Shown here: in pieces, positions 28,801 to 36,696 of the stretch
How the letters are laid out: every line of letters starts with the position of its first letter
How positions within the stretch are numbered: the stretch's first letter is position 1
Origin: Haloferula sp. BvORR071
GTDB lineage: Bacteria > Verrucomicrobiota > Verrucomicrobiia > Verrucomicrobiales > Akkermansiaceae
Reading direction: 5' to 3'
Length of the DNA stretch: 64,000 nucleotides
Assembly: GCF_000739615.1 (NCBI RefSeq)
Contig: NZ_BATP01000051.1
Location: 1-64,000 of the forward strand
Position numbers and translations under genes: made by a program
Notes under the pieces: generated by a model
Seen by the model: the letters and a program-made list of their open reading frames with translations, nothing else
Told to the model about the DNA's origin: nothing
Database searches by the model: none

Positions 28801-29424
28801 CACGCCTTCATCGAGAGTCGTCCATGCCAGGCCTCCGGTGCTCGCCTTGCCCTTGATATTGGCCAGCGCCACCATCGGCGCGCGCACTTCGGAGGTGGTT
28901 GCGTCCTTGCCCAGGCTGCCGGGGCCCACCAGCAGTTGCTCGCTCAGGCTGCCCTTGGAGCCGCTGCTGCTGCCCTTTGGCAGGGTATTCAGATCCGGCT
29001 TGGTGGAAGGATCCGGGTTGGACATCAGGTAGCCCATGAAGCGGTCGGTGCGCTCCTTCTTGTAGTCCGGGCTATCTTGCGGCGGGCGCCAGGATTTCCA
29101 GGCACCGGTGACGCCCGGCGGGAACTTGCTGTCCACGGCATTGGCCGGAGCGGTGATCCGTTGGTCGGGGCCCGCGCTCTTCTGCAACTGGCCGATTGCG
29201 AGTGCCAGCGCCATGCGGGCATTGGCCCGCGCCACTGACAAGGAGTCGCTTTGGCCGGCGCTGCGGATCGAGACGGTCGAAAGGGTCAACAAACCCACCG
29301 CCAGGATGGTGAGCAGCACCATCAACGAGAGGGAAATCACCAGCGCAAAGCCTGGTTCCATGCGCGAAAGGGGACGCGTGGAACGATTACCGGGCTGTCG
29401 GAGCGAGAAGAGGCGAACTTTCAT
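25888..29424 (-). CDS. Verru_Chthon cassette protein A (large pseudopilin-like protein)
   Basis: 1178 aa. The N-terminus has a prepilin-like pattern: basic leader, then MEPGFALVISLSLMVLLTILAVGLLTL, a long hydrophobic helix followed by SIRSAGQSDSLSVARANARMALALAIGQLQ. The large rest is exported and contains conserved LLTVGR-like and N-terminal-helix features I associate with Verru_Chthon cassette protein A (TIGR02600); near the C-terminus GPFLSMSDFVNRHLSG is a hallmark segment, and WCEAVVQRVPDYVD precedes the end. In the original description this protein is encoded with partners B, C and D; none of these is seen within the window on either side. Probably processed by prepilin peptidase and inserted in the inner membrane. 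Start at ATG 29424. Confidence 0.9.
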   Translation of the reverse strand: MKVRLFSLRQPGNRSTRPLSRMEPGFALVISLSLMVLLTILAVGLLTLSTVSIRSAGQSDSLSVARANARMALALAIGQLQKSAGPDQRITAPANAVDSKFPPGVTGAWKSWRPPQDSPDYKKERTDRFMGYLMSNPDPSTKPDLNTLPKGSSSGSKGSLSEQLLVGPGSLGKDATTSEVRAPMVALANIKGKASTGGLAWTTLDEGVKGRIDLAPADQSKNAVGETVARMGAPARNKAGKLKGMDFLEGKQEELAGKLPKLVSTGEVDLAATDKETSDRYFNDFSVSSNSLQTDTANGGLKTDLSVLFDTATLPSDFSTRRVYSNTNTPLTGATNSDPLWAAYQHYYRLYQRTNANDNPKAGLKAYVTRNFRLAQTSDVTLRDVRFEPNMSTLRESILMPTLAKVDIVFSLIARDVHGGRAAALNAAGYPYMLHLMYMPVITLHNPYNVPLRFTEIEMEFADLPMGFQFFINGQAATSDVKAFNQLYVGNEGGGSKKIFKMILTGDVAAAKEVVMGPGETRIFGKPFPPTFTWEQDREGDGNTMFDWRNDKTQQGKNMAPGMIAGPSDGVGYDVDWLAPSSGTRASWLTARTGEGIIPMKPTETVMVKYGPKPQPSTPNNKFSITMRLKTGSTVLDYATTQVFFQNEGKLKTVLEEGTSPRFPETRSFPETFPKPTVEAPITGSTIYESNGTMVKNYKKAKPFAIFSLSGKTTQESFTRSRPAADTGAAVQMATCEFISGSSQGANPYEFILTPVRAGTAAIEVDGEKAFFFGGHGATRGSTSGTYYEIPVAPLQSVAQLRHANVGTMGAPPYFTYTVGESRAHPALPPASARFSAGAGKTYLDHSWLANDQMWDRYFFSTLATLQGTGYTGSAAKSQTDLANDFFNGKAQLPNSRNTAFLRPGLAPGTAATNALETGGLKSAAYLMTRGGFNVNSTSESAWIAVLSAMSDAPVPLANGSVESTGDNVPILRTRRPALSSNSGGTARDQLWNSYRKLSPAEVETLAKEIVKQVRERGPFLSMSDFVNRHLSGDDMGKKGALQAAIDQSGINGIVNSNAVNIAAADVANYGWKNAPAIVNTSTGSGTPGDISQGDVLTAIGSFATVRSDTFKIRAYGEARDPDGKVTARAWCEAVVQRVPDYVDSADSPELVATQPANVAFGRRFQTVSFRWMNQDEV

Positions 29425-29813
29425 CGATTCGGGTTTAGAAGCGCAAATTCTAGTCAGGCGTCACGAGATCTCAAGGAAGAAAAGCTAACTTTTTCCCGTG
29501 ATTCCTGCGTTAATAGGAATCTGTCAGACAACTTCCCCTAGAGGTCGCTTGGGTCAAGCCTTAGGGAGTCTGCCACCACGATGTATATTCCGGGTGCATG
29601 TATCACAACCACCCGAGTGGGTAGTACGATTGCGGGTGACTTTTTCTGAAAGATCCTCCCCACGCAGGCGGGACGCTCCCCAATTCCGCTCGGCTGGGAC
29701 TGTCGGGCGAAGTCTCTCTAACAGCTCTCCAGCCGCCGCTGGCGATGCCCCGGCGGGGGAATCAAATTGTAACCGCGGCCCGCTCCCATGCGTCAGCAAG
29801 GTGAGTGGTCTGC
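29425..29813. other. Divergent spacer between Verru_Chthon A gene and small plus-strand gene
   Basis: 389 bases, AT-richer near 29440-29600. It holds a TGTCNGACA dyad at 29521-29531 and a CCACCCGAGTGGG hairpin around 29608 that resembles a degenerate copy of the dispersed repeat. The plus-strand gene has an AAGGTGAG ribosome-binding site at 29797-29804. No coding sequence supported. Confidence 0.5.
29521..29531 (-). promoter_or_regulatory. TGTCNGACA dyad upstream of Verru_Chthon A gene
   Basis: CTGTCAGACAA, 97 bases upstream of ATG 29424. It has the same half-sites as the motifs at 13850 and 19102 but a different centre base and left flank, so it is the weakest of the three. Confidence 0.3.
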
Positions 29814-30194
29814 ATGGCGATTGAGGAGGCGGAGGGATACATTGCGCTTGGGATGTTCCAAGATGCCTTGGGGGCGCTGGACCAAGTTCCGGCACAGCGG
29901 CAGTGGGACTTTCAGGTGCTGCGGCGGCGGATACTCTGCCTGATCGGGCTTCAGGCGTGGAGCCGGGGTGATGGATTCGCGCTGATGCTGGCGCAGGGGG
30001 ATGAGCAGGACCGTGAGATTGCGGCTGCTTTTTTCCACGAAGGGGCGGTGTGGCATGCCCGGCACACCGGGATGGCTCTCGCGCGCCACTGGGCGAATGA
30101 AGCCATCATTGCGCGCCCCGAGCAGCGGGTGCTGATGCTGGAGGACCGGCGCTTTCCTGAAGGGGTGCTTCGCGAATCTTGCGCGGCGGTCTAA
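29814..30194 (+). CDS. Small TPR-like protein of unknown function
   Basis: 126 aa. ATG 29814 is chosen because AAGGTGAG sits nine bases upstream; the frame could begin at GTG 29805. Begins MAIEEAEGYIALGMFQDALGAL, which looks like one tetratricopeptide helix pair; a second pair may follow (AWSRGDGFALMLAQGD...). No signal peptide. Cytosolic helical adaptor-like protein by appearance; no function proposed. Confidence 0.7.
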   Translation: MAIEEAEGYIALGMFQDALGALDQVPAQRQWDFQVLRRRILCLIGLQAWSRGDGFALMLAQGDEQDREIAAAFFHEGAVWHARHTGMALARHWANEAIIARPEQRVLMLEDRRFPEGVLRESCAAV

Positions 30195-30217
30195 GGCAGG
30201 AGCTTTGAATTGCTGGA

Positions 30218-30421
30218 TTAACCGAGCGTGGTCGTGTCCTGAGGCACGGTGATGGAGCTATGGTCCGCGGCCTTCCGCAGCTCCTTGGTCTCGGCAATCA
30301 GAGCGCCGAAATCTTCGGCGGAAAGCAAGTGGGCGGAAACCACCGGCCCCAGGTTCTTCAGGAGCCCGGTCACCGTATCGAAGCGCTCGGATGGGATCAT
30401 AAGGGTGACCCATTCTAACAA
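30218..30421 (-). CDS. Possible small protein, 60-67 aa
   Basis: A 67-codon frame with an amino-acid mix normal for a protein (SERFDTVTGLLKNLGPVV...EDFGALIAETKELRKAADH) in contrast to the arginine-rich shadows nearby. Possible starts are TTG 30421 or ATG 30401; neither has a strong ribosome-binding site. No family recognised. It is convergent with the gene ending at 30194, with a gap of 23 bases. Confidence 0.45.
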   Translation of the reverse strand: MLEWVTLMIPSERFDTVTGLLKNLGPVVSAHLLSAEDFGALIAETKELRKAADHSSITVPQDTTTLG

Positions 30422-30530
30422 CCCTGCATTAGAGACCCGTTAAAAGATGCCGTCTGGCAGGCGTGGCGTGATGGTGCTTTTTGCAACTCCCGGAAGACTG
30501 CTGCCGAGTTGCTTGCGATGCTGACGCCCT

Positions 30531-32825
30531 TCAATTCCCGGTCCCCAGCAACAAGGAGAACTCAGTCCGGTCGTTGCCGTTTTCGATCCGGTAGAGAATG
30601 CGGTTGATCCCTTCGCGGAAGTGCACCTTGCGGTAGCCTTCATCGGCACGCCAGGGCTTGGCACCCTTGCCGCCGCTCCAGACCAAACGGTCGTTGAGCC
30701 AGATCTTCGAGTGGTCGTCGCTGCCGATGGCGACCCAGAGGTCGGCGGCCTTTTCCAGCGTCACTTCGGCATAGGCGTAGTAGACCGCATACTGGAGATT
30801 GAAGCGGTAGCTCATCTCCTCGTTCAGACCCTCGATTTTGCGGGCCTGGTTGTAGGCGCGGAAGGGCGGCATCACATTTGGCGTGACGGATTGGAAGGAC
30901 TCCCAGCCGATGCTGACGCCGTTCTTGCCGCTGTAGCTGGCATCGAGGTCGACCAAGCTCTCCGGCGGGAAGCGGGTATCAATGTTCTCGCGGTGCGGGT
31001 TGTCGAAGGGGCCGAGGATCTGCCAGTGGTCCACATAGGACCATGGCTGGGCCGGGCCGGGAGCTTGCCCGGCAGAGCCCGGGAAGGCGGGGATGCTGCT
31101 GCCCGTGGCAGGAGGTGCCGGTGGACCGCCCGGACCTCCCGGCAGCAGGATGCCAGGCTGGCGGCTGGCGGTGAGATCGAGGACCTTGGCACCGCTACCG
31201 GAGTCGTCGGTTAGGGCGGGGTCACGGTCGCGGTTGCTGGCTTGGTTGAGCATCGCGTGGCCGCTGCGGAGTATCGCGGTGATCTGGCCGCGGGCGAAGT
31301 CCCAATTGGCGGCGGAGGTGGAGCGGGCGGTGGAAGCGGTGAGGAAGGAGATCTGCGCTCGCTTGGCCGGGGGCAGCTCGCTCATTGCAAAGGCATGGCG
31401 GAGCGGAATGCGCCGGGTCATCGCCAGATCCATCGCGCGCTGGCGATGGTAGCTCGCGGCGATCGCCTGGTCCGTGAGCAGGGCGTAGTCGTAGCAGGCT
31501 TGGAGATTGTCCTCCGCGGGCATGGTGCCGGCCGGGGTGGATGCGGTGCCGAGCGCTTCTAACAGCTCCGCCTCGGGCGGAGCGCTGGCCTCCACGGCGG
31601 CGGGGGCAAGCTGCGCCTTGTGCTGGAGTTCACCGGCTTCCTTTTGCAGGGCGGCGAGTTCACCGTGAAGCTTGCGCAGGGTCAGGTCGGCCTCGGTCGC
31701 GGGCTGGGCCTGGCCGGCGAGCACGACCTCGGCATCCATCACGCGGCTGCGGAGCTTCTCGAGATTCTTCTGCGCATCGGCGAGCTGCTTCTCGTCGGAC
31801 TTCAGTTGCTCCTTGAGGGTGGCCTGCTCGGACTGGACTACGGCGCGCTGGGATTCGAGGGCGGTGGCATCCGTGGGGCTGGCGCTTTTCAGCGCGGCTT
31901 CCAGGCGGTCGGCCATGGCATTCAGCGTGGCGAGGCGCAGATTCAGCTCCTCGATCTCGCCGGGCTTTTCCGCGATGCGGTTTTCTGCACGGGTGAAATG
32001 ATAGGTGACGTGCTCATACTGCCCCTCGTCCGGCGTGCGCTGCCGTGAGCCGCGCGCGACATCCCGTGCCTCATCGAGTTTCTTGAGCGCTTCGCCGACG
32101 CGGGCCTGGGCATCGATGGCCGCCTGCTGGGCGCGGGCTGCCGCGGCCTGCTTGTCCCCGCAGAGCGAGAGGATGCCCATGATCTCCTCCTGGCGGGCGG
32201 CGATGGTGACGAGGCGCTGGCGGGTGAGCTGGTGTGCGGCGTAGAGGCGATCGAAGCTGGCGTTCGAGCGCATCGCCACGAAGCGGTCGAGATCGCTGGT
32301 GGAAGAGTCGAGTACCGCAGCGATCTCCGCCTGGGCCTTGGCGGTCTCGGCCTGCAGGCTGCTGGCATCGGCCATGGCATGACTGGCACCGCGGCTCGCG
32401 TAGGCCAGGAATTGCGCCCGGGTGTTGGCTTCCAGTCCTTCCATGCCGCGGCGGAGCTCCGCCAGCTCGCGCAGCTTGTCGCCCAAGGGTTCCGCATTGT
32501 TGGCGGCTTGTTCCGACAGGGGCAGGCCACCCTGGCTGGGGTCGCTGCTCCGGCTCTGCAGCAGGATCGCCCCGATCAGCAGTCCGCCGCACACGACGAG
32601 CCCTGCCACCCATCCACGGTCGATGGTGGCGGCGGGGCGCTCGGGGCTGGCGCAATCGGTCTTTCCGCAGGGCGGCACGGCAGGCGGTGGATGGGTGATA
32701 ATAGTGGCGGGCTGGCCCAGCTTGATCCGACGGGTCTGCGGACAGGTCCAAGGCAGGCTCCCGTAAGAATGGAAGGAAGCGCCCGCCCCCTGCAACTCAC
32801 AACCCCCCGTGCGGGGGGTTTTCAA
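30531..32825 (-). CDS. Membrane-anchored coiled-coil protein with C-terminal PA14-like domain
   Basis: Up to 764 aa; the start is unresolved because TTG 32825 lies inside a hairpin repeat, and a GTG near 32680 or a nearby codon may be the real one. After a Cys-containing N-terminal stretch (PPCGKTDCASPERP) a single membrane helix (WVAGLVVCGGLLIGAILL) is followed by about 350 residues of coiled coil (ESQRAVVQSEQATLKEQL...). A Pro/Gly-rich linker leads to a C-terminal domain of about 180 residues beginning WSYVDHWQILGPFDN, with a sugar-binding-like WVAIGSDDHSKIWLNDRLVW segment (PA14/GLEYA-like). Probably a periplasm-spanning or cell-surface protein; function unknown. Divergent from the sensor kinase gene. 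Confidence 0.8.
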   Translation of the reverse strand: MKTPRTGGCELQGAGASFHSYGSLPWTCPQTRRIKLGQPATIITHPPPAVPPCGKTDCASPERPAATIDRGWVAGLVVCGGLLIGAILLQSRSSDPSQGGLPLSEQAANNAEPLGDKLRELAELRRGMEGLEANTRAQFLAYASRGASHAMADASSLQAETAKAQAEIAAVLDSSTSDLDRFVAMRSNASFDRLYAAHQLTRQRLVTIAARQEEIMGILSLCGDKQAAAARAQQAAIDAQARVGEALKKLDEARDVARGSRQRTPDEGQYEHVTYHFTRAENRIAEKPGEIEELNLRLATLNAMADRLEAALKSASPTDATALESQRAVVQSEQATLKEQLKSDEKQLADAQKNLEKLRSRVMDAEVVLAGQAQPATEADLTLRKLHGELAALQKEAGELQHKAQLAPAAVEASAPPEAELLEALGTASTPAGTMPAEDNLQACYDYALLTDQAIAASYHRQRAMDLAMTRRIPLRHAFAMSELPPAKRAQISFLTASTARSTSAANWDFARGQITAILRSGHAMLNQASNRDRDPALTDDSGSGAKVLDLTASRQPGILLPGGPGGPPAPPATGSSIPAFPGSAGQAPGPAQPWSYVDHWQILGPFDNPHRENIDTRFPPESLVDLDASYSGKNGVSIGWESFQSVTPNVMPPFRAYNQARKIEGLNEEMSYRFNLQYAVYYAYAEVTLEKAADLWVAIGSDDHSKIWLNDRLVWSGGKGAKPWRADEGYRKVHFREGINRILYRIENGNDRTEFSLLLGTGN
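32801..32822 (+). repeat. Dispersed short hairpin repeat, copy 3
   Basis: Same element as at 19155, here with the mismatch replaced by a C-G pair, so the stem is perfect. It sits between divergent genes, 78 bases upstream of the plus-strand start at 32900, with the TTTT tail on the plus strand, and overlaps the most upstream possible start of the minus-strand gene. Confidence 0.6.
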
Positions 32826-32899
32826 GAGAGAAGCAGCGGTGGAGGCTTTCCGCTACGGCACTTGCCAGCCTGAAGCCCGACCCGATACTCCACGGAACC

Positions 32900-35800
32900 T
32901 TGCGGAAACCCTTCGCCCAGCGCCTGAGTTCTCTGCCCGCCCGAGCGATCCTGTTGCTCGCCGGCTGGCTGGCGATGTCTGCCCCGGGAGCGGGTGCGGC
33001 GCAGTCAGGCGGATACCTCAATCACTTCTGGCAGACGGCGGAGGGGATGCCGAGCAATGTGGTCTCCGGGATGGCGCGGGATGCGGCGGGCTTCCTGTGG
33101 ATCGGAACCGGAGCGGGGGTGGCGCGCTTCGATGGCAACCGCTTCGAGCTTCACTCGCTGGCGGAAGGATTGCCGGACACGCAGGTACACACGCTCTACC
33201 TGGACCGCGCGGGGCGCCTGTGGGTGGGCACGCGGCGGGGCGCGGCCTATCGCCAGAATGGCAAGTGGACGACGGTGCCGGACATGCCGCTGGAATCGGT
33301 CTTCTCGATCGGCGAGGGGCCGGATGGTGCGGTGTGGCTGGGGATGTATCGCGGCTGCTACCGCTGGAACCACGGCCATGCGAAGAAGATCGATCTGGGA
33401 GAGATCCCGGCGGACACGCGCTCCTTTCTGGATGATGGCTACGGCGGAGTGTGGATCCTAACAGCCGGGCACCTGTGCCGCTGGTATCCGGACCAGCCGG
33501 AGAAGGCCGTCTCCGTGGCGGGACCGTGGAATGGGCATGACCTGCGCGATCTGGCGCGCGATGCGAAGGGGCGGATGGTGATCTGTGGCACCGGCCTGCT
33601 GCTGCGCGAGGATGACGATGGCGAATGGGAGAATCTGGGTGAGTCGATGCCGGAGGGGAATGCGGGTGCGAACATGGCCTGCACCACCACCCCGGATGGC
33701 ACGCTGTGGGTGGCGACGCGCGACCGCGGGCTGATGTGCCTGGACAGTGAAGACGCCTGGACGACGCTGAACTCCGCAAAGGGTGAGGTCTCTCTGGATG
33801 ATGTGCGCGCGCTGCTGGTGGATGAGGATGGGCTGGTGTGGGCGGGCACGAATGGTGGCGGCCTGAACTTGCTGCGACGGCGGCCCTTTGACAGCTATGG
33901 CTCCGCGGAGGGGCTGGGGCGGACGGTGACTTCCTCGCTGGTGATCGACCGCGATGGCGGGGTGTGGGCGGGGACGGATGGCGGAGGCATTCTCAAATTC
34001 CGCGGCGGGCGCTTCGTGCCCGGCTTTCCGAATCTGAAGCTGCCGGAGAACGGTCTGATTTGGTCGCTGTGTGGGGGAGGTGACGGCAGCCTGTGGGCGG
34101 GGACTTATCGCGATGGCTTGTTGCGGATCCGCGAGGGTGGCTTCGAGACGGTGGATCTGGGCGATGGGACGGCGGAGTCGATCTCCGCGCTGTATGAGGG
34201 GCAGGGCGGGCGTCTGTTAGTCGGGACTCATGACCGCGGGGTGTGGTGCTGGCAGGCGGGGAAGACGAATTTCATCGGCGGTCCGCAGGGTGACCAGACG
34301 AGCATCCATGACATCCTGGAAGACCGCGCGGGCAACATCTGGGTGGCGGCGGGCTCGCAGGGGCTGTGGCGCAGGACGGGAGAGGCATGGCAGCGGGTGG
34401 GGGAGGAGCCGGGCAAGGATGTACTGAATCCGGGTGTGCTGTTAGAAGGTAGCGGCGGGGAGCTGTGGATCGGCACGCTGGGGCAGGGGCTGGTGCGATA
34501 CCAGGATGGCAAGCTGGAGCGCTGGACCACGGAGCAAGGGCTGGCGAGCGACATCGTGGTGCAGATTCTGGAGGACGATAGCCACAACCTGTGGATCGGC
34601 ACGGACTCGGGATTGCAGCGGCTGTCGCGTGAGGAGCTGGTGCCGGGCAGTCGCTTCAGCGGGGTGCGGCTGGGCCGTGAGGATGGGCTGCCGACGCCGC
34701 AATTCAGCGGTGAGCATGGCAATCTCTGCGTGCGGGCGAAGGATGGCAGCCTGTGGTTTTCACTGGCGTCCGGCGCGATTCATCTCGATCCGCGGAAGTT
34801 CTCGAAGGCGCCGCGCGCGCCGTTGGTGTCGATCGAGTCCGCGGCGACGGATCGTGGCTTGCTGTGGCAGAAGGAAGGCTCGCTGCGCCAGGATGAGATC
34901 GAGGTGGAGCCGGGCTCGGGCACGCTGAAGATCCGCGTGGCTTCGCCGGAATTCGTGGCGCCCGAGCGGGTGCGGATCCGCTACCGGATGGACGGGCTGG
35001 AAAGCGAATGGCAGGAAAGCGATGGCGGGCGGGTGGTGAGCTATGCCTCGCTGCCACCGGGGAGCTACACTTTTGAAACCGCGGTGGCGGGGCGCGATGG
35101 CACCTGGAGCAAGCAGCCGGTATCGATCCCGGTGGAGATCAAGCCCTTCTTCCACCAGACCCTGGCCTTCCGGATCATCAGCTTCAGCCTTGGCCTGGTG
35201 CTGCTGGGCTTCGGGGTGCGGGCCTGGTCGCTGCGGCGGATCCGCAAGCGGATGGCGCTGCTCTATCAGGAGCAGCGGGTGGAGCGTGAGCGAGCACGGA
35301 TCGCGAGTGATCTGCACGATGATCTGGGCGCGAGCCTGACGGAGGTGAACTTCCTGGGAACAATGGTGGCGGATGCGGTGCCGGAGGGGCCGCTGCGGCA
35401 GCGGATCTCGGGCATCGTGGAGCGGGTGCAGCGGATGGCGAAGTCGCTGGATGAGATCGTGTGGACGGTGAATCCGGCGAACGACACGCTGAGCTCGACG
35501 GCGAACTATCTGTGCTCCCGCACGCAGGAGAGCCTGGGTGCGGCGGGTATCCGCTGCCGGCTCTCGGTCGATGAAGCCTTGCCGAAGATGGTGCTGGATT
35601 CCGATGTCCGCCACCAGCTGCTGCTCGCCGTGAATGAAGCGGTGAACAACGTGATGAAGCATTCCGGATCGGCGGAGTGCCATCTGGGTCTCGCGGTCCG
35701 CAACGGCGTGCTGGAGATCGTGGTCGAGGATTTCGGCCGTGGCTTTGATCCCGCGGCGGCGCTGGTCTCCGGCGATGGCAACGGCCTCGCGAACTTCCGT

Positions 35801-35908
35801 CGGCGGATGCAGTCGGTCGGCGGCTCATGCCAGATCAGCAGCACGCCCGGCAGCGGCAGCGGAACCCGCGTCGAATTGACAGTCCCTCTATCATCAAGCA
35901 CCCTCTAG
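32900..35908 (+). CDS. Beta-propeller sensor histidine kinase (Reg_prop, Y_Y_Y, HisKA_3)
   Basis: 1002 aa from TTG 32900; no stronger start is available. Signal peptide (ILLLAGWLAMSAPGAGA), then two seven-bladed propellers of Reg_prop repeats (about 40-640; FLWIGTGAGVARFDG, RLWVGTRRGAAYR, LVWAGTNGGGLNLL), a Y_Y_Y domain (IRYRMDGLESEWQE, about 690-740), a membrane helix (FRIISFSLGLVLLGFG, 755-772), and a cytosolic kinase: HisKA_3 with His806 (RIASDLHDDLGASL) and HATPase_c (VNEAVNNVMKHS; VEDFGRGFDP; GNGLANFRRRM). This periplasmic-sensing layout is used by many polysaccharide- or nutrient-sensing kinases, here probably acting on the response regulator 5 bases downstream. Two-component pair, not a hybrid. 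The ligand is unknown. Confidence 0.93.
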   Translation: MRKPFAQRLSSLPARAILLLAGWLAMSAPGAGAAQSGGYLNHFWQTAEGMPSNVVSGMARDAAGFLWIGTGAGVARFDGNRFELHSLAEGLPDTQVHTLYLDRAGRLWVGTRRGAAYRQNGKWTTVPDMPLESVFSIGEGPDGAVWLGMYRGCYRWNHGHAKKIDLGEIPADTRSFLDDGYGGVWILTAGHLCRWYPDQPEKAVSVAGPWNGHDLRDLARDAKGRMVICGTGLLLREDDDGEWENLGESMPEGNAGANMACTTTPDGTLWVATRDRGLMCLDSEDAWTTLNSAKGEVSLDDVRALLVDEDGLVWAGTNGGGLNLLRRRPFDSYGSAEGLGRTVTSSLVIDRDGGVWAGTDGGGILKFRGGRFVPGFPNLKLPENGLIWSLCGGGDGSLWAGTYRDGLLRIREGGFETVDLGDGTAESISALYEGQGGRLLVGTHDRGVWCWQAGKTNFIGGPQGDQTSIHDILEDRAGNIWVAAGSQGLWRRTGEAWQRVGEEPGKDVLNPGVLLEGSGGELWIGTLGQGLVRYQDGKLERWTTEQGLASDIVVQILEDDSHNLWIGTDSGLQRLSREELVPGSRFSGVRLGREDGLPTPQFSGEHGNLCVRAKDGSLWFSLASGAIHLDPRKFSKAPRAPLVSIESAATDRGLLWQKEGSLRQDEIEVEPGSGTLKIRVASPEFVAPERVRIRYRMDGLESEWQESDGGRVVSYASLPPGSYTFETAVAGRDGTWSKQPVSIPVEIKPFFHQTLAFRIISFSLGLVLLGFGVRAWSLRRIRKRMALLYQEQRVERERARIASDLHDDLGASLTEVNFLGTMVADAVPEGPLRQRISGIVERVQRMAKSLDEIVWTVNPANDTLSSTANYLCSRTQESLGAAGIRCRLSVDEALPKMVLDSDVRHQLLLAVNEAVNNVMKHSGSAECHLGLAVRNGVLEIVVEDFGRGFDPAAALVSGDGNGLANFRRRMQSVGGSCQISSTPGSGSGTRVELTVPLSSSTL

Positions 35909-35913
35909 AACCC

Positions 35914-36549
35914 ATGCCATCGATCGCCATTGTAGAAGACAACCACGTGGTCCGCGGTTGTCTCGAAGAACTGGTCAACACCATCCCGAATTGCGAGTGC
36001 GTGGGCACTTTCGCCTCGGCGGAGGAGGGGCTGAAGATGATCCCCACGCTCAAGCCGGACCTGGTGATGATGGACATTCACCTGCCGAATCTCACCGGTA
36101 TCGAGTGCGCCTCGAAGCTGAAGGCAATCCTGCCAGAGCTGCCCATTCTCATGCTCACCGTGTATGAGGATGAGGAGAAGATCTTCGAGGCCTTCAAGGC
36201 GGGGGCGAGCGGCTACATCCTGAAGCGCAGCAAGCCGGCGGAGGTGATCGAGGCGGTGAAGAGCATGCTCGATGGCGGCGCACCGATGACGAGCATCATC
36301 GCGCGCAAGGTGGTGGCGTCCTTCCGCGAGGCGGAGAAGGCGGCGAATGCGGACCTGATGTTATCGCGCCGCGAGACGGAGGTGCTGAACAGCCTTTCGA
36401 AAGGCTTTTCGAACAAGGAGATCGCGAATGAGCTGAACATTACGATCGAGACGGTGAGGTGGCACCTGAAGCAGATTTACGAGAAGCTGCACGTGCATGG
36501 AAGGACCGAGGCGGCGCTGAAGTACATGGGGATGCAGCGGGGCGGGTGA
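35914..36549 (+). CDS. LuxR/NarL-type response regulator
   Basis: 211 aa from ATG 35914, the first Met after the kinase stop; the in-frame extension upstream lies in the kinase gene. Receiver domain 1-120 with acidic pocket EDN near 8-10, phospho-acceptor Asp in VMMDIHLPN and Lys in ILKRSKP. C-terminal helix-turn-helix (LSRRETEVLNSLSKGFSNKEIANELNI..) of the GerE/LuxR family, residues about 145-205. Transcription factor controlled by the upstream HisKA_3 kinase. Target genes cannot be inferred from the sequence. Confidence 0.95.
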   Translation: MPSIAIVEDNHVVRGCLEELVNTIPNCECVGTFASAEEGLKMIPTLKPDLVMMDIHLPNLTGIECASKLKAILPELPILMLTVYEDEEKIFEAFKAGASGYILKRSKPAEVIEAVKSMLDGGAPMTSIIARKVVASFREAEKAANADLMLSRRETEVLNSLSKGFSNKEIANELNITIETVRWHLKQIYEKLHVHGRTEAALKYMGMQRGG

Positions 36550-36661
36550 GGCGGGAGCGGCGGGTGACCATTATTATTGGAGATTTGCCGGTCCCCATCC
36601 CCTTTGGTGCAAGACTCGCTGCGGGCTTCTGGCGGATTTTCGTTAGGTTTTTCAGCAAGCT

Positions 36662-36690
36662 TTGACGAAGCCAAGGTTCTTTCCTAGGCT
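36662..36690 (+). promoter_or_regulatory. Possible promoter of the ATPase/TOPRIM pair
   Basis: TTGACG (36662-36667), a 17-base spacer and TAGGCT (36685-36690) lie just in front of ATG 36697. If real, the transcript would begin at or within a few bases of the start codon, that is, leaderless; no ribosome-binding site is seen. By eye only. Confidence 0.3.
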
Positions 36691-36696
36691 CCGACC

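Noticed and set aside
29607..29625. Possible fifth copy of the dispersed hairpin repeat
   Set aside because: Short stem in the opposite orientation and without a TTTT tail; too weak to count as a copy.
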